64,000 bases of DNA from Bacteroidota bacterium (lineage in GTDB: Bacteria > Bacteroidota > Bacteroidia > Cytophagales > Cyclobacteriaceae): NCBI GenBank assembly GCA_016191555.1, contig JACPVX010000044.1, positions 113,531 to 177,530 on the forward strand, given 5' to 3'. This document shows positions 42,715 through 51,971 of this stretch, piece by piece. Positions within the stretch are counted from its first letter, which is position 1, and every line of letters begins with the position of its first letter. The position numbers and the translations under genes are program-made. The notes under the pieces were generated by a model, which saw only the letters and a list, made by a program, of their open reading frames with translations, did no database searches and was not told the DNA's origin.

Positions 42715-44238
42715 ATGGTTATATTTAACAAAATATTACCAACCACTATTTTAGCTATGGCAGTCGGACTTACACCCAAACATGTTTTCGAGTACGCATT
42801 AAATGAACTTACACCAGAACGGTTTTTGACATTGGCTCATGAAACAGCTTTGTCATTACAATGGAAGGTAAGTTTTGTAAGTGGTGAAGGTATTTTAGCC
42901 TACACGGATAATGGGGTTTTTTCCTGGAATGCGGAGGTCAAAATAAAAATCGAAGGAGCTGTTGCGAAAATTCAAAGTGCATCGGTGGGAAGTGAAATAA
43001 TGGATCTTGGCAGAAACAAAAGAAACGTTGAAGGATTTGTAAGCGCATTCGAATCTGTGCAAAAGAAGTTATCATCCGAAGAAATAGATGTAAAGTTTGA
43101 ACTGTTAAAACCACAGTTTTCAGTAGATGATAAAGGAGTTTTGAATTTGGATCCTGTCAGTTCAAAAGATAGTATCAAAAATTTCTTTTCAGTATTCGTC
43201 CCTAGCGAAGAGTTTTCGATTACTCCAATATTATTGGACGCTAACATTTTGATTTTTGTTTTGATGGCCATTGACGGAGTGAACATATTCCTTCCTGACA
43301 ATCAAAGCTTGTTGGATTGGGGAGCCAATTTTAAACCAATGACGCTCGAAGGTGGATGGTGGAGACTATTGACTAATTGTTTCTTGCATATTGGTATTGT
43401 CCATCTATTGTTCAACATGTATGCATTGTTATATGTAGGTGTGCTATTAGAACCCTTATTGGGCAAGATTCGCTTTGCTTCAGTGTATCTCCTAATGGGA
43501 ATTGCCGCTAGCGTAGCAAGTCTTTGGTGGCATGATCTCACCATTAGTGCCGGTGCCTCTGGTGCTATATTTGGATTGTATGGTGTTTTCTTTGCATTAC
43601 TTACCACGAATGTTATTGAAAAAGGCGCACGCGAAGCACTCCTGCCCAGTATTTCTATATTTATTGTTTACAATCTTGTAAACGGATTGCGAGGTGGTAT
43701 TGATAATGCTGCTCATATCGGTGGATTGATTTCCGGACTTGTCTTTGGCTACGCTTTACTGCCAAGCATTAAAAAGCCAGCAGAAGAGAAATTTACGTGG
43801 GTTACGGTGGGTTTTTTGACTCTGTTGACATTTGTTTCTTCATTCGTAATCTATCATAAGCTGCCCAACAATATGGGAGAGTATGAATTAAAAATGAAGG
43901 AGTTTGTAGAGAGAGAAGCAATTGCAATGGAAGTCTACCAATTGACGGGGGATACACCCAAGGAAAAGCTGTTGGCTGAAATCAAGGACAAAGGAATTTC
44001 TTCTTGGAAAGAAAATATAAAGCTCATCGATAGCTTTAAGGACGTAGATCTTCCACTTGCCGTACGTACGAGAAATCGGTTGTTAAGAGAATATTGCGAA
44101 CTAAGAATAGCCAGCTTAGAATTACTATACAGGGCAGTGGCAGAAGATACAGATAAGTATAAGGAACAAATTCAGCAGCTTGAATGGCAAGTTGAATCGA
44201 AAATAACAGAAATAACCGGAAAGCAAACCGAAGAGTAA
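42715..44238 (+). CDS. rhomboid-family intramembrane serine protease
   Basis: 507 residues, long for a rhomboid. The catalytic serine is Ser282 in GASGAIFGLYG and the histidine is His334 in NAAHIGGLISG; GWWRLLTNCFLHIGIVHLLFNM is the conserved loop and helix before them. Six membrane helices are expected between about residues 170 and 385. Residues 1-160 form a soluble extension of unknown fold, and residues about 390-507 form a helical, charged tail. Rhomboids cut membrane proteins within the bilayer. The next gene starts 17 bases downstream and is probably co-transcribed. Confidence 0.9.
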   Translation: MVIFNKILPTTILAMAVGLTPKHVFEYALNELTPERFLTLAHETALSLQWKVSFVSGEGILAYTDNGVFSWNAEVKIKIEGAVAKIQSASVGSEIMDLGRNKRNVEGFVSAFESVQKKLSSEEIDVKFELLKPQFSVDDKGVLNLDPVSSKDSIKNFFSVFVPSEEFSITPILLDANILIFVLMAIDGVNIFLPDNQSLLDWGANFKPMTLEGGWWRLLTNCFLHIGIVHLLFNMYALLYVGVLLEPLLGKIRFASVYLLMGIAASVASLWWHDLTISAGASGAIFGLYGVFFALLTTNVIEKGAREALLPSISIFIVYNLVNGLRGGIDNAAHIGGLISGLVFGYALLPSIKKPAEEKFTWVTVGFLTLLTFVSSFVIYHKLPNNMGEYELKMKEFVEREAIAMEVYQLTGDTPKEKLLAEIKDKGISSWKENIKLIDSFKDVDLPLAVRTRNRLLREYCELRIASLELLYRAVAEDTDKYKEQIQQLEWQVESKITEITGKQTEE

Positions 44239-44255
44239 AAGTTAGAAAGTACTTT

Positions 44256-45098
44256 ATGGCATTTCGAATCATTCTCTTTTTTTTACTAACCTTCTTTTTC
44301 CTTTTCATTGGCGGTGTCGCCATTTTTTTCGATGGCTTCGATCTGTTTGCGTTTGTGTGGATTTTTTTAGGAGGCCTAAGCTCTTATGGAATCTATGCTA
44401 CACTGAGGGTTTATCAGCGCATCAAGCTTTCGGGTAACGCGTTGCGGGTAACTAAAATTATGGCAGCCAATCAAACGCTAAATTTAGAAGAACTGCAAGA
44501 GTGGCAGGAGAAGCGATATTACTTGCGAAGCTCACTGCGCAGATCGCTCATCTTATTTTTTCCGAATAACCAGCGTTTGCTACTCTCGAATAAAGATCAG
44601 GCGGAAGAGTTTGAGAAGCTTGCCCACTTTTTACTCACCAATCCCATCACAGCCCTCCGCGATCATTCACCCGATAAAGAGTTGAAGGCAACCCGCGATA
44701 TGTCTTTCGATCAAGTGAAAATATTCAACGCGTGTGCTACGTCTACCGGGTTTCAGGCATGGTGGGCAGCACCCGAAGAATCCTCGTATGTTCTCGCTTT
44801 TAATCCGACACCGGGTGGAATCGTGCACATCAGCATGCACGGGTTTGGAAACATCAAAGTAATGCAAGGTCATTTCAAGGAAGTTCGTCCAGCGGAGTTC
44901 ATTAGTTGGACGCAGGCTGACGCTGTTCCTGTTGAATGGCAAGTGTTCATCGCCAAGAAAACTCCAACGCAATCAACGGTTACCTTAAATGCCATTTATC
45001 CGTCTTTGCCAACGGCAGACGCGGTGCGCGCGCAAGTGATCAAGGAAATAGAGAAGCGATTAGAACAATTAGAGTTGGTGCTGGCCAAATCAAAATAG
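44256..45098 (+). CDS. membrane protein with possible C-terminal SRPBCC (AHSA1-like) domain
   Basis: 280 residues. Two hydrophobic helices (about residues 3-24 and 28-50) are followed by a PH-like beta region (VYQRIKLSGNALRVTKIM .. RRSLILFFPNNQRLLLSNKDQAEEFEKLAHFL), reminiscent of YcxB-like domains. Residues about 150-280 have the order of an AHSA1/SRPBCC domain: DQVKIFNACATSTGFQAWWA, then a Gly-Gly strand pair, GHFKEVRPAEFISWTQ, and a long C-terminal helix. SRPBCC domains bind hydrophobic ligands. The combination is inferred from pattern only. It follows the rhomboid gene by 17 bases. Confidence 0.55.
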   Translation: MAFRIILFFLLTFFFLFIGGVAIFFDGFDLFAFVWIFLGGLSSYGIYATLRVYQRIKLSGNALRVTKIMAANQTLNLEELQEWQEKRYYLRSSLRRSLILFFPNNQRLLLSNKDQAEEFEKLAHFLLTNPITALRDHSPDKELKATRDMSFDQVKIFNACATSTGFQAWWAAPEESSYVLAFNPTPGGIVHISMHGFGNIKVMQGHFKEVRPAEFISWTQADAVPVEWQVFIAKKTPTQSTVTLNAIYPSLPTADAVRAQVIKEIEKRLEQLELVLAKSK

Positions 45099-45105
45099 AA
45101 AAGTC

Positions 45106-45324
45106 GTGAAGTTGAACCGAATAACATGGGCAGCTGCAATTGTAATCCTTTATATCGGCAGCATTGTCGCTTTTCGTAACACCCACCTTGAAGTTTGGCG
45201 TACAGATGGAAAGCAGTACCTCATCTTCCCAAAAGATCAGCTTTGGATCTATTACTTTTATCGGCCAATTACGTATGTGGATAGTAAACTCACTACACTA
45301 CAATTTCATATTGGTCCACATTAA
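45106..45324 (+). CDS. small membrane-anchored protein of unknown function
   Basis: 72 residues from GTG at 45106, 7 bases after the preceding stop. One N-terminal membrane helix (ITWAAAIVILYIGSIVAF) is followed by a short soluble part rich in aromatic residues (QLWIYYFYRPITYVDSK). No family recognised. Spacing to both neighbours (7 and 11 bases) argues that it is a true gene in the rhomboid-to-esterase run. Confidence 0.5.
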   Translation: MKLNRITWAAAIVILYIGSIVAFRNTHLEVWRTDGKQYLIFPKDQLWIYYFYRPITYVDSKLTTLQFHIGPH

Positions 45325-45335
45325 CAATAACTTAA

Positions 45336-45716
45336 ATGAACCTTTCCCTTAGCACCATCATTCTTTTTGTTCATCAAATTGAGCAACAGAAAAAATTCTA
45401 CCGCGATGTATTTCAATTGGAAGTGGTCGAAGAATATCCATCATGGGTTTTATTGAAAACGCCTTCGTGCGCTATTGGATTACATCAAATTCCGGAGGAG
45501 TTTATCGGAGATGATCCAAACTATCAAGTTGAAAATAACGTGAAACTGGTTTTTGATGTAGCGAATATTCCTCTTCAACAATTTCATGATCAACTGACAC
45601 AACAAGGCGTGCGTCTGGAACCCATCACTACCTTCGATAATTATCCTTTTGATCTTTGCGATGGAAAAGATCCCGAAGGAAATGTATTTCAATTGCGTCA
45701 GCGGAAAGAAGCATGA
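45336..45716 (+). CDS. VOC-family (glyoxalase/bleomycin-resistance fold) protein
   Basis: 126 residues, one VOC domain: the opening STIILFVHQIEQQKKFYRDVFQLEVVEEYPSWVLL and the end DPEGNVFQLRQ are typical. The usual metal-binding His/Glu positions are only partly kept, so the reaction cannot be named. The stop overlaps the ATG of the GNAT gene by four bases (ATGA), so the two proteins are translationally coupled. Confidence 0.85.
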   Translation: MNLSLSTIILFVHQIEQQKKFYRDVFQLEVVEEYPSWVLLKTPSCAIGLHQIPEEFIGDDPNYQVENNVKLVFDVANIPLQQFHDQLTQQGVRLEPITTFDNYPFDLCDGKDPEGNVFQLRQRKEA

Positions 45717-46246
45717 ACTTTTTACTCACCGACATTGAAACGGAGCGGATTCGCTTTCGGGAGATTCGCGTGACGGATACTCCGGAATGGATTCAGTTCT
45801 TTGAAGACCCTGCTTCGTTTCGATATTGGAAGGAGGAGCGCATCAACCCGGAAATTGAATGTGCGCGTTGGTACGAGAAGCAGCAATGGCGTTATCAAAG
45901 CAATCGGGGCGGCATGAATGCGCTCATTGAAAAAACTTCAGGGAAACTTATCGGTCATGCCGGATTGGTGGTTCAGACAGTCGATGATATCACGGAACTG
46001 GAAATTGCCTACTCACTCATGCCTGCCTTCCGTGGACGAGGCTTCGCTTCAGAGGCAGCCCAACAATGTAAAATCACTGCCTTTGAAAATCAGTGGGCCG
46101 CTTCACTGATTTCCATCATCAGTGTTACCAACACGCCTTCCATTCATGTGGCAACCCGCAACGGCATGACCATCGACAAGAAGACGATGTATCATGACAA
46201 CGAAGTTTATATCTTTCGCATTACGAATGAAACGCATCTCTCGTAA
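45713..46246 (+). CDS. GNAT-family N-acetyltransferase
   Basis: 177 residues from ATG at 45713. Resembles the RimJ/RimL-type GNAT group: TERIRFREIRVTDTPEWIQFFEDP at the start, LIGHAGLVV, ELEIAYSLMPAFRGRGFASEAAQ with the acetyl-CoA loop (RGRGFA), and NTPSIHVATRNGMTIDK. It would acetylate a protein N-terminus or small amine. The start overlaps the upstream VOC gene; the next gene begins 13 bases later. Confidence 0.87.
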   Translation: MNFLLTDIETERIRFREIRVTDTPEWIQFFEDPASFRYWKEERINPEIECARWYEKQQWRYQSNRGGMNALIEKTSGKLIGHAGLVVQTVDDITELEIAYSLMPAFRGRGFASEAAQQCKITAFENQWAASLISIISVTNTPSIHVATRNGMTIDKKTMYHDNEVYIFRITNETHLS

Positions 46247-46259
46247 CAACAAACCTCAC

Positions 46260-47174
46260 ATGATTCGTATTTGTTTTTTCTTCCTTTGTTTCACTAGTTT
46301 TTCATTACTTATGGCGCAGCCTACTATTCCTTTGTATTCATCCGGTATTCCCAATTCCATTCCCAACTCCACCATTCGCGAAAAGCAAGAAGTAGGTGCG
46401 GATGGCATTTTACGAATCAGCGATGTGACAGAGCCTTCGCTTACGGTCTACCAACCGGAAGCAAGAATCGCCAACGGAACAGCCGTGATTATTTGTCCGG
46501 GTGGAGGTTATTGGATATTAGCAGCCGGACATGAAGGCGCTGATGTTGCTAAGAAATTCACAGCGATAGGGGTGACTGCTTTTGTGTTAAAATATCGTTT
46601 ACCCGATGCACGGTTGCAAACAAACCCAACCATTGCGCCCCTGCAAGATGCGCAGCGCGCGTTGCAACTCGTGCGCGAGCGTGCTTCAGAGTTTCGAATC
46701 GATCCCACGAAAGTGGGCATTCTTGGCTTTTCTGCGGGCGGGCATTTAGCGAGCACAGCAGCAACACAATTTCAAAATCCGAAGATTGACAACCCTACTA
46801 AAATCAGCTTGCGCCCCGATTTTCAAGTATTAATTTATCCGGTGATCAGTTCTGATCCCGCCATTGCGCATGGAGGTTCTTTTGAAAAGTTAGTAGGGAA
46901 AGAAAGTACGGCAGAACAGCGAAGTGCTTATTCTTCGGATAAGCGCGTGACCCCGCAAACTCCACGTGCATTTCTGGTTCACGCCAGTGATGATGGAGGT
47001 GTGAGTTCACTCAACAGCGTGCGATATTACGAAGCACTTTTACAAAACAAAGTACCTGCTGAATTGCATTTATATCAGCGCGGTGGCCATGGATTCGGAT
47101 TGGAAAATCCAACTACGAATGATGAATGGTTCGATCGATTAAAGAATTGGATGATGGCGAATGGTTGGTTGTAA
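46260..47174 (+). CDS. exported alpha/beta hydrolase (acetyl-xylan-esterase-like)
   Basis: 304 residues from ATG at 46260, which begins a signal peptide (MIRICFFFLCFTSFSLLMAQ). The esterase oxyanion motif is CPGGGYWILA, the nucleophile serine is in GFSAGGHLAS, and the acid and base are in HASDDGGVS and GGHGFGL. This is the BD-FAE/hemicellulose esterase group (peptidase S9-like), which deacetylates plant sugars or hydrolyses similar esters outside the cytoplasm. No other polysaccharide genes are nearby. It is the last gene of the plus-strand run from the rhomboid and ends 9 bases from the convergent serine hydrolase. Confidence 0.87.
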   Translation: MIRICFFFLCFTSFSLLMAQPTIPLYSSGIPNSIPNSTIREKQEVGADGILRISDVTEPSLTVYQPEARIANGTAVIICPGGGYWILAAGHEGADVAKKFTAIGVTAFVLKYRLPDARLQTNPTIAPLQDAQRALQLVRERASEFRIDPTKVGILGFSAGGHLASTAATQFQNPKIDNPTKISLRPDFQVLIYPVISSDPAIAHGGSFEKLVGKESTAEQRSAYSSDKRVTPQTPRAFLVHASDDGGVSSLNSVRYYEALLQNKVPAELHLYQRGGHGFGLENPTTNDEWFDRLKNWMMANGWL

Positions 47175-47183
47175 CTTAATTTT

Positions 47184-48554
47184 TTACTCCAACGATTTCA
47201 ATACATCACGAACAAACGCATTTACATCAAAGTCTCTCTTCTGACTAAGACCGAGTCGAACGATCACCACATCGCGGGAAGGAATCATGATAACCGATTG
47301 CCCTTCGAAGCCATCCATCAGATACATATCATTCGGCACATCGGGAAAGCGCTTGTCTTTCGGATTGTTTTTGTTGCCGGCATTCAACCAGATTTGTGCA
47401 CCGTATTCTCCTTGCGGTGCAGCATCCGCTGCCGTAGTTGAGTATTGCACCCATCCTTGAGGTAGGATTTGCTCTTGGTTCCAAATGCCACCTTGCAAAT
47501 AAAGTAAACCGAACCTTGCCCAATCACGTGCGGTTGCGTAACTGAAAGACGATCCCACGAAAGTGCCGGAAGCATCCGGCTCAATCACCATGCTGTAAGC
47601 ACCCAGTTTATGAAACACTTCACGATATGGAAATAAAGTATAGTCGGCCTCGCCAATGGTTTGTTTCGTGATGCGCGAGATAATATTAGTAGTGCCACTG
47701 CTGTAATACCACTTGGTGTTGGGTGCTACTTCGGCTTTGGATTGTGCGGCAAATGCTCCGGCATCTTTCTTTTTAAAGAGCATGTTTGTGGCAGTGCTGG
47801 GTCCTCCATAGATTTCTTCCCAAGCCAGGCCGCTGCTCGCTTGCAGTAAATGGTGCAAGGTGATTTTCGAACGCTCATCATTTTTCCATTCACTCACCGG
47901 TGCAGGCTCAGATACTTTTAGTTTGCATTGCTTCACGAGTACGCCCACGATGGCGTTGGTAATCGTCTTCGTCATACTCCATCCGATTAATCTGGTTTGT
48001 GCATTAAAGCCGGGCGCATATTTTTCGGCAATGATATTTCCTTTATGAAGAACGACAACCGCGCGTGTGTTCACCGGATTGGCGGTGTCAGGTTCGGCAA
48101 AGGCAGCATCCACAACTTTATTTAATGGTGTATTGTATCCTACCAACGAATCAATCACCCGATTGCCATTCGGCCACGCGATGGTATCTTGATTGATAGC
48201 CGGTTTTGCGATTACCGGAATAGGTTGCTTTCTTAATTCTTCCTCACTAATTTCAGAAATCAAAGTACAGCCTAGTCCTTTGCGGTAGATGGCTTTGCGC
48301 TCACTCAAGCCAAACACCGAGCCGGTAGCAGACGAATCTTCATAGTGTGCTTCGAAGGTTCCTAAGTTGATGAGTGCACCACCGAGTTCTTGCGCAATCA
48401 CTTGCTGTGGATCACGACCCGCCACAAACACACACGAGCATAAATTTTTAGCACCATAGCCGGAGATAATCGGCAATGCTTGTGAGAGATAATAGGTAGC
48501 ATAGCCAAGCACGGCCAGCAATACCAGGAGCAAAAGGCGTTTGATCAACTTCAT
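47184..48554 (-). CDS. membrane-anchored serine hydrolase (class C beta-lactamase fold)
   Basis: 456 residues. One N-terminal helix (LIKRLLLLVLLAVLGYATYYL) anchors the protein; the catalytic SxxK is SMTK in IGWSMTKTITNAIVG, and WYYSSGTTNII supplies the Tyr motif. It has an additional N-terminal stretch with a CSC motif (NLCSCVFVAGRD). This group is related to 6-aminohexanoate-dimer hydrolase and other esterases of the fold. It is only distantly like the two at 29-32 kb. The AlkB gene lies 17 bases upstream on the same strand, so they are probably co-transcribed. Confidence 0.87.
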   Translation of the reverse strand: MKLIKRLLLLVLLAVLGYATYYLSQALPIISGYGAKNLCSCVFVAGRDPQQVIAQELGGALINLGTFEAHYEDSSATGSVFGLSERKAIYRKGLGCTLISEISEEELRKQPIPVIAKPAINQDTIAWPNGNRVIDSLVGYNTPLNKVVDAAFAEPDTANPVNTRAVVVLHKGNIIAEKYAPGFNAQTRLIGWSMTKTITNAIVGVLVKQCKLKVSEPAPVSEWKNDERSKITLHHLLQASSGLAWEEIYGGPSTATNMLFKKKDAGAFAAQSKAEVAPNTKWYYSSGTTNIISRITKQTIGEADYTLFPYREVFHKLGAYSMVIEPDASGTFVGSSFSYATARDWARFGLLYLQGGIWNQEQILPQGWVQYSTTAADAAPQGEYGAQIWLNAGNKNNPKDKRFPDVPNDMYLMDGFEGQSVIMIPSRDVVIVRLGLSQKRDFDVNAFVRDVLKSLE

Positions 48555-48571
48555 TTTTCTTGATTATTAAT

Positions 48572-49669
48572 TTAAGCGGCCTGTGATGGCTGATATATTT
48601 TTTGTTTCCATGTATGAAGCAAGGGATTCATGCGTGCATACCACAGTGGAGGAACTAACGCAATTAAAATCATGGTAGGATAGCCATGCGGTAGTTGCGG
48701 ACTTTCATCATAATGATTCAACACCTGATAGCGCTTGATGGCATTGGCATGATGATCGGAGTGCCGCTGCAATTGAAATAAAAAGAAATTGCTGATGAGG
48801 TGACTGGCATTCCACGAGTGCAAGGGATTGACACGCTCGTATTTTCCGCTCGTATCTTGCTTGCGCACGATGCCGTAGTGCTCAATGTAGTTCACTAATT
48901 CTAAAAGAGTAAATGCAATCACACTTTGCGCAAAGAAAAAGATAGGCACTTCCCACACGAACCGGCCGCTCAGTTGACTGATCACCAACGTGAGCAATCC
49001 GCAAAACAAAACAGGCGCGAGGGTAAACCCGATCATTTCGTTTCGCCAATGCCATACTGAATACCCTTTGCGTTGCAAACTTTCCTTTTCCAATTGCAAG
49101 GCGTGTGCATAACCATGAAACACCGAGCGAAACCAAAATGCATAAAAACTTTCGTTGAATCGGGACGTAGCCGGATCATCCGGTGTGGCCACCTGCACGT
49201 GGTGCCCGCGATTGTGCTCTATATAAAAGTGCATGTAGCTCACCGTCATCAATAAAACTTTGCTGTAGAATTGTTCCAGCTTTGATTTTTTATGTCCGAG
49301 TTCATGCGCCACTGTAATACCAATGCCACCGGTGACTAACCCTACGCCCATGACAAAGCCAAACCATTCAACAAAAGATGAAAGTCGGTGGAGTGAAATC
49401 ACGTAGCAGGCCCACACCACAAATGAAAATTGCACAAAAGTCCATGCATAGGTTACGAATCGATAGAACCACTCTTCGCTGATAACAGAGACTTGTTCTT
49501 TCGGCACGTTGGAAGTATCGAGGCCCACCCAGCGATCGATGGAAGGCATCAACACAAAGACGAAACCAATCGTCATCAAATTCCAATACCCACCGGCATA
49601 AAAACCAACCATTACCAGTGCAGGAAGAATAAAGGCGGTAAAGAATCCTATCTTTTTGATGAAGCTCAC
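48572..49669 (-). CDS. AlkB-type alkane 1-monooxygenase
   Basis: 365 residues from GTG at 49669. Integral membrane diiron hydroxylase of the AlkB family: the histidine boxes HELGHKK, EHNRGHHVQVATPDDPATSR and LQRHSDHHANA are all present, with HYGIVRK giving another conserved His and five or six membrane helices. AlkB oxidises the terminal carbon of medium-chain alkanes with electrons from a rubredoxin; no rubredoxin gene is nearby. In Bacteroidota similar proteins may act on other fatty substrates. Confidence 0.9.
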   Translation of the reverse strand: MSFIKKIGFFTAFILPALVMVGFYAGGYWNLMTIGFVFVLMPSIDRWVGLDTSNVPKEQVSVISEEWFYRFVTYAWTFVQFSFVVWACYVISLHRLSSFVEWFGFVMGVGLVTGGIGITVAHELGHKKSKLEQFYSKVLLMTVSYMHFYIEHNRGHHVQVATPDDPATSRFNESFYAFWFRSVFHGYAHALQLEKESLQRKGYSVWHWRNEMIGFTLAPVLFCGLLTLVISQLSGRFVWEVPIFFFAQSVIAFTLLELVNYIEHYGIVRKQDTSGKYERVNPLHSWNASHLISNFFLFQLQRHSDHHANAIKRYQVLNHYDESPQLPHGYPTMILIALVPPLWYARMNPLLHTWKQKIYQPSQAA

Positions 49670-49779
49670 AACCTAAAGTTAGTTAAAAAAATGGCACGGT
49701 GAGCACCCTTTATTCCACCGTTCGACCAGTGTGTTTTTTTTACACAAAAGATTCTTTAGTTTTAAAAAAGTTAACTGGC

Positions 49780-51045
49780 ATGTTGAAGAAGTGGTTGCAG
49801 ATACTGAAGTTCCCGGACGAAGAAAGGGGCTTGTCGATTGAGCGGAGAGCGGTTCTCAGCAATCGACTGATATTGTTAATCTTAGCACTGTCTTTTGTCT
49901 ATTATTTGATCGATCGGTTGATCAACTCGCAGGTTACTCACTTGATCTTCATTGCCGTTTCGTTGATATGCGTGATCGCCCTGGTCATTAATGGACTAGG
50001 CTATTATAAGCAGGCAAAGATCATTGGCTTGCTGATGTTTAACTTTGTTTTGTACAACCTGAGTGCGAGTCAACCATTTAACACCGGTGTTCATTTGCAT
50101 CAGGTGACGGCCGCTTTTGTGGCCATGATTCTTTTTGGATATGAAGAAAGAAATTGGGGCATTGCGTTTACATTACTGACCATCGCAGCGCTGGTCACTG
50201 CTTTTTTTACGCAAACTTCTTTGATTCCCTACCGCACGTTCACCGATTATCAAACCAGTGTGTTGTTCATGGCCAACCTAACGGTATTTGCGGCCATCAA
50301 TATTTACATCACCTACATGATTCTCCGGTTGAACTATAAAGTAGAGCGCGCGTTGATGATCCGAAATCAGGAACTGGAAAAGACAAACGTTGAGTTAGAT
50401 CGATTTGTCTACAGTGCGTCTCACGATTTGCGCGCTCCGCTGAATTCCATTTCCGGGTTGCTCAACTTGCAACGACTCGACCCGAGTTCCACGGCATACG
50501 TGGATATGATTCAGAGCCGCGTCACGATCATGGACAAATTCATTCGTGATATCATCGACTACTCGCGCAACTCCCGCACCGCTATTGTAAAAGAAACGTT
50601 TCGCCTGCGCGAAGTGATTGATGAAATTGTAGATGTGCTGAAGGTATCACAGTTAAAGCATTCCGTGGCCTTTCAGGTAGAAGTAGATGCACAACTGGAA
50701 ATCACTTCTGATTTGCCCCGCCTGCGCGTGGTACTCAATAACCTGATCTCGAATGCGATGAAGTATAGCGATGGTAACAAAGCAGATTCTTTCATTCGAA
50801 TCAGAGCGTGGCAAGAACTGAATCAAACGATGATGGTGGTAGAAGACAATGGCATCGGCATAGATGCGGCATTGCAGCCGAAAATATTTGAGATGTTCTT
50901 TCGTGCCACCACTGTTTCATCCGGATCCGGTCTGGGCCTTTACATTGTGAAGGAATCACTGGAGAAGATCAAGGGAACAATCACCCTGCATTCTGAAATG
51001 GGCAAGGGCACTACCTTTCGCGTGGTGCTTCCGAATGAATTTTAA
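49780..51045 (+). CDS. sensor histidine kinase with membrane input domain
   Basis: 421 residues from ATG at 49780; an upstream in-frame start would add about 27 residues of little character. Six hydrophobic segments (about residues 28-185) form the input domain, then a coiled coil, then HisKA with the phospho-accepting His215 in SASHDLRAPLN, and the ATPase domain with NLISNAMKYS (N box), DNGIGID (G1) and SGSGLGLYIVKESLEK (G2). No response regulator is adjacent; the REC-Hpt protein at 53.5 kb is the closest two-component gene but is not in the same operon. Signal unknown. Confidence 0.9.
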   Translation: MLKKWLQILKFPDEERGLSIERRAVLSNRLILLILALSFVYYLIDRLINSQVTHLIFIAVSLICVIALVINGLGYYKQAKIIGLLMFNFVLYNLSASQPFNTGVHLHQVTAAFVAMILFGYEERNWGIAFTLLTIAALVTAFFTQTSLIPYRTFTDYQTSVLFMANLTVFAAINIYITYMILRLNYKVERALMIRNQELEKTNVELDRFVYSASHDLRAPLNSISGLLNLQRLDPSSTAYVDMIQSRVTIMDKFIRDIIDYSRNSRTAIVKETFRLREVIDEIVDVLKVSQLKHSVAFQVEVDAQLEITSDLPRLRVVLNNLISNAMKYSDGNKADSFIRIRAWQELNQTMMVVEDNGIGIDAALQPKIFEMFFRATTVSSGSGLGLYIVKESLEKIKGTITLHSEMGKGTTFRVVLPNEF

Positions 51046-51146
51046 CAAAGCCTTTCATTTTTTGTTACTAGCTTGCCGGTGGTAGGATTCGATGATTTTA
51101 GAATCCGCAGCACAAGGATCAATCATTCTATTTTAATGAGTAAGAT

Positions 51147-51860
51147 ATGAAACACACAAAAACACTATTGATCACAGGCGGCAGCAAAGGAATTGGTTAC
51201 GGCATAGCCGAAGTAATGATTCGTGCGGGCTGGAACGCAGCGATCACAGGACGCAATCAGAAACAGGTGGAGGAAGCGGCCGCACAATTAAATACCATTC
51301 GAAAGGATAGTGCATTGGGCATGGTGGCAGATGTGCGCAACCTTGCACACCAACAAGCAGCGGTAGAAAAAGTGTTGAGCCAGTGGGGCCAGTTGGATGT
51401 GATGGTGGCGAATGCAGGCATCGGACATTTTGGTTCGGTTGAGACGCTCACCGAAGAACAATGGCATGAAACGATGGACACGAATTTGACGGGCGTGTTT
51501 TATAGCGTGAAGGCCAGCGTGGAAGCGCTAAAAAAATCGAAGGGATATATTATCACCATCGCAAGCTTAGCAGGAACGAATTTCTTTGCCGGTGGCAGTG
51601 CTTACAATGCAAGCAAGTTTGGATTAGTAGGATTCACACAAGCGATCATGCTCGACTTGCGCGCACACGGAATTAAAGTGAGCACGATCATGCCGGGATC
51701 GGTGGCTACTTATTTTGCCGGACACGTGCCCAATGAAAGCGATGGCTGGAAAATTCAACCGGAAGATGTAGGACAACTGGTGTTGGATTTATTGAATATG
51801 AATCCACGCACTCTGCCTAGCAAGATTGAAGTGCGACCATCGTCTCCGGGTGGGAAGTAA
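51147..51860 (+). CDS. SDR-family oxidoreductase
   Basis: 237 residues. Classical short-chain dehydrogenase/reductase: TGGSKGIG (NAD(P) binding, residues about 10-17), VANAGIG, the catalytic Ser in IASLAG and the YNASK motif (Tyr-x-x-x-Lys). Likely a 3-oxoacyl-ACP-reductase-like enzyme; substrate unknown. It stands alone with about 100 bases either side. Confidence 0.9.
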   Translation: MKHTKTLLITGGSKGIGYGIAEVMIRAGWNAAITGRNQKQVEEAAAQLNTIRKDSALGMVADVRNLAHQQAAVEKVLSQWGQLDVMVANAGIGHFGSVETLTEEQWHETMDTNLTGVFYSVKASVEALKKSKGYIITIASLAGTNFFAGGSAYNASKFGLVGFTQAIMLDLRAHGIKVSTIMPGSVATYFAGHVPNESDGWKIQPEDVGQLVLDLLNMNPRTLPSKIEVRPSSPGGK

Positions 51861-51888
51861 ATGATAACTAACCGTTATTCGTGAATGG

Positions 51889-51971
51889 TTAATTGTTAGT
51901 CGTTAGTTGCTGTCATTAACTATTAACTAATAACCATTAACGCTTAACTGTTAACCATTAATCCTTAAACG
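51889..51971. repeat. heptad repeat run, TTAACNN units
   Basis: Seven-base units starting with TTA or TAA follow one another: TTAATTG, TTAGTCG and TTAGTTG (51889-51909), then, after six other bases, TTAACTA, TTAACTA, ATAACCA, TTAACGC, TTAACTG, TTAACCA, TTAATCC and TTAAACG (51916-51971). The SemiSWEET stop codon lies in the last units. The same heptads are found in the four intergenic repeats at 57.6-63.8 kb. Confidence 0.75.
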
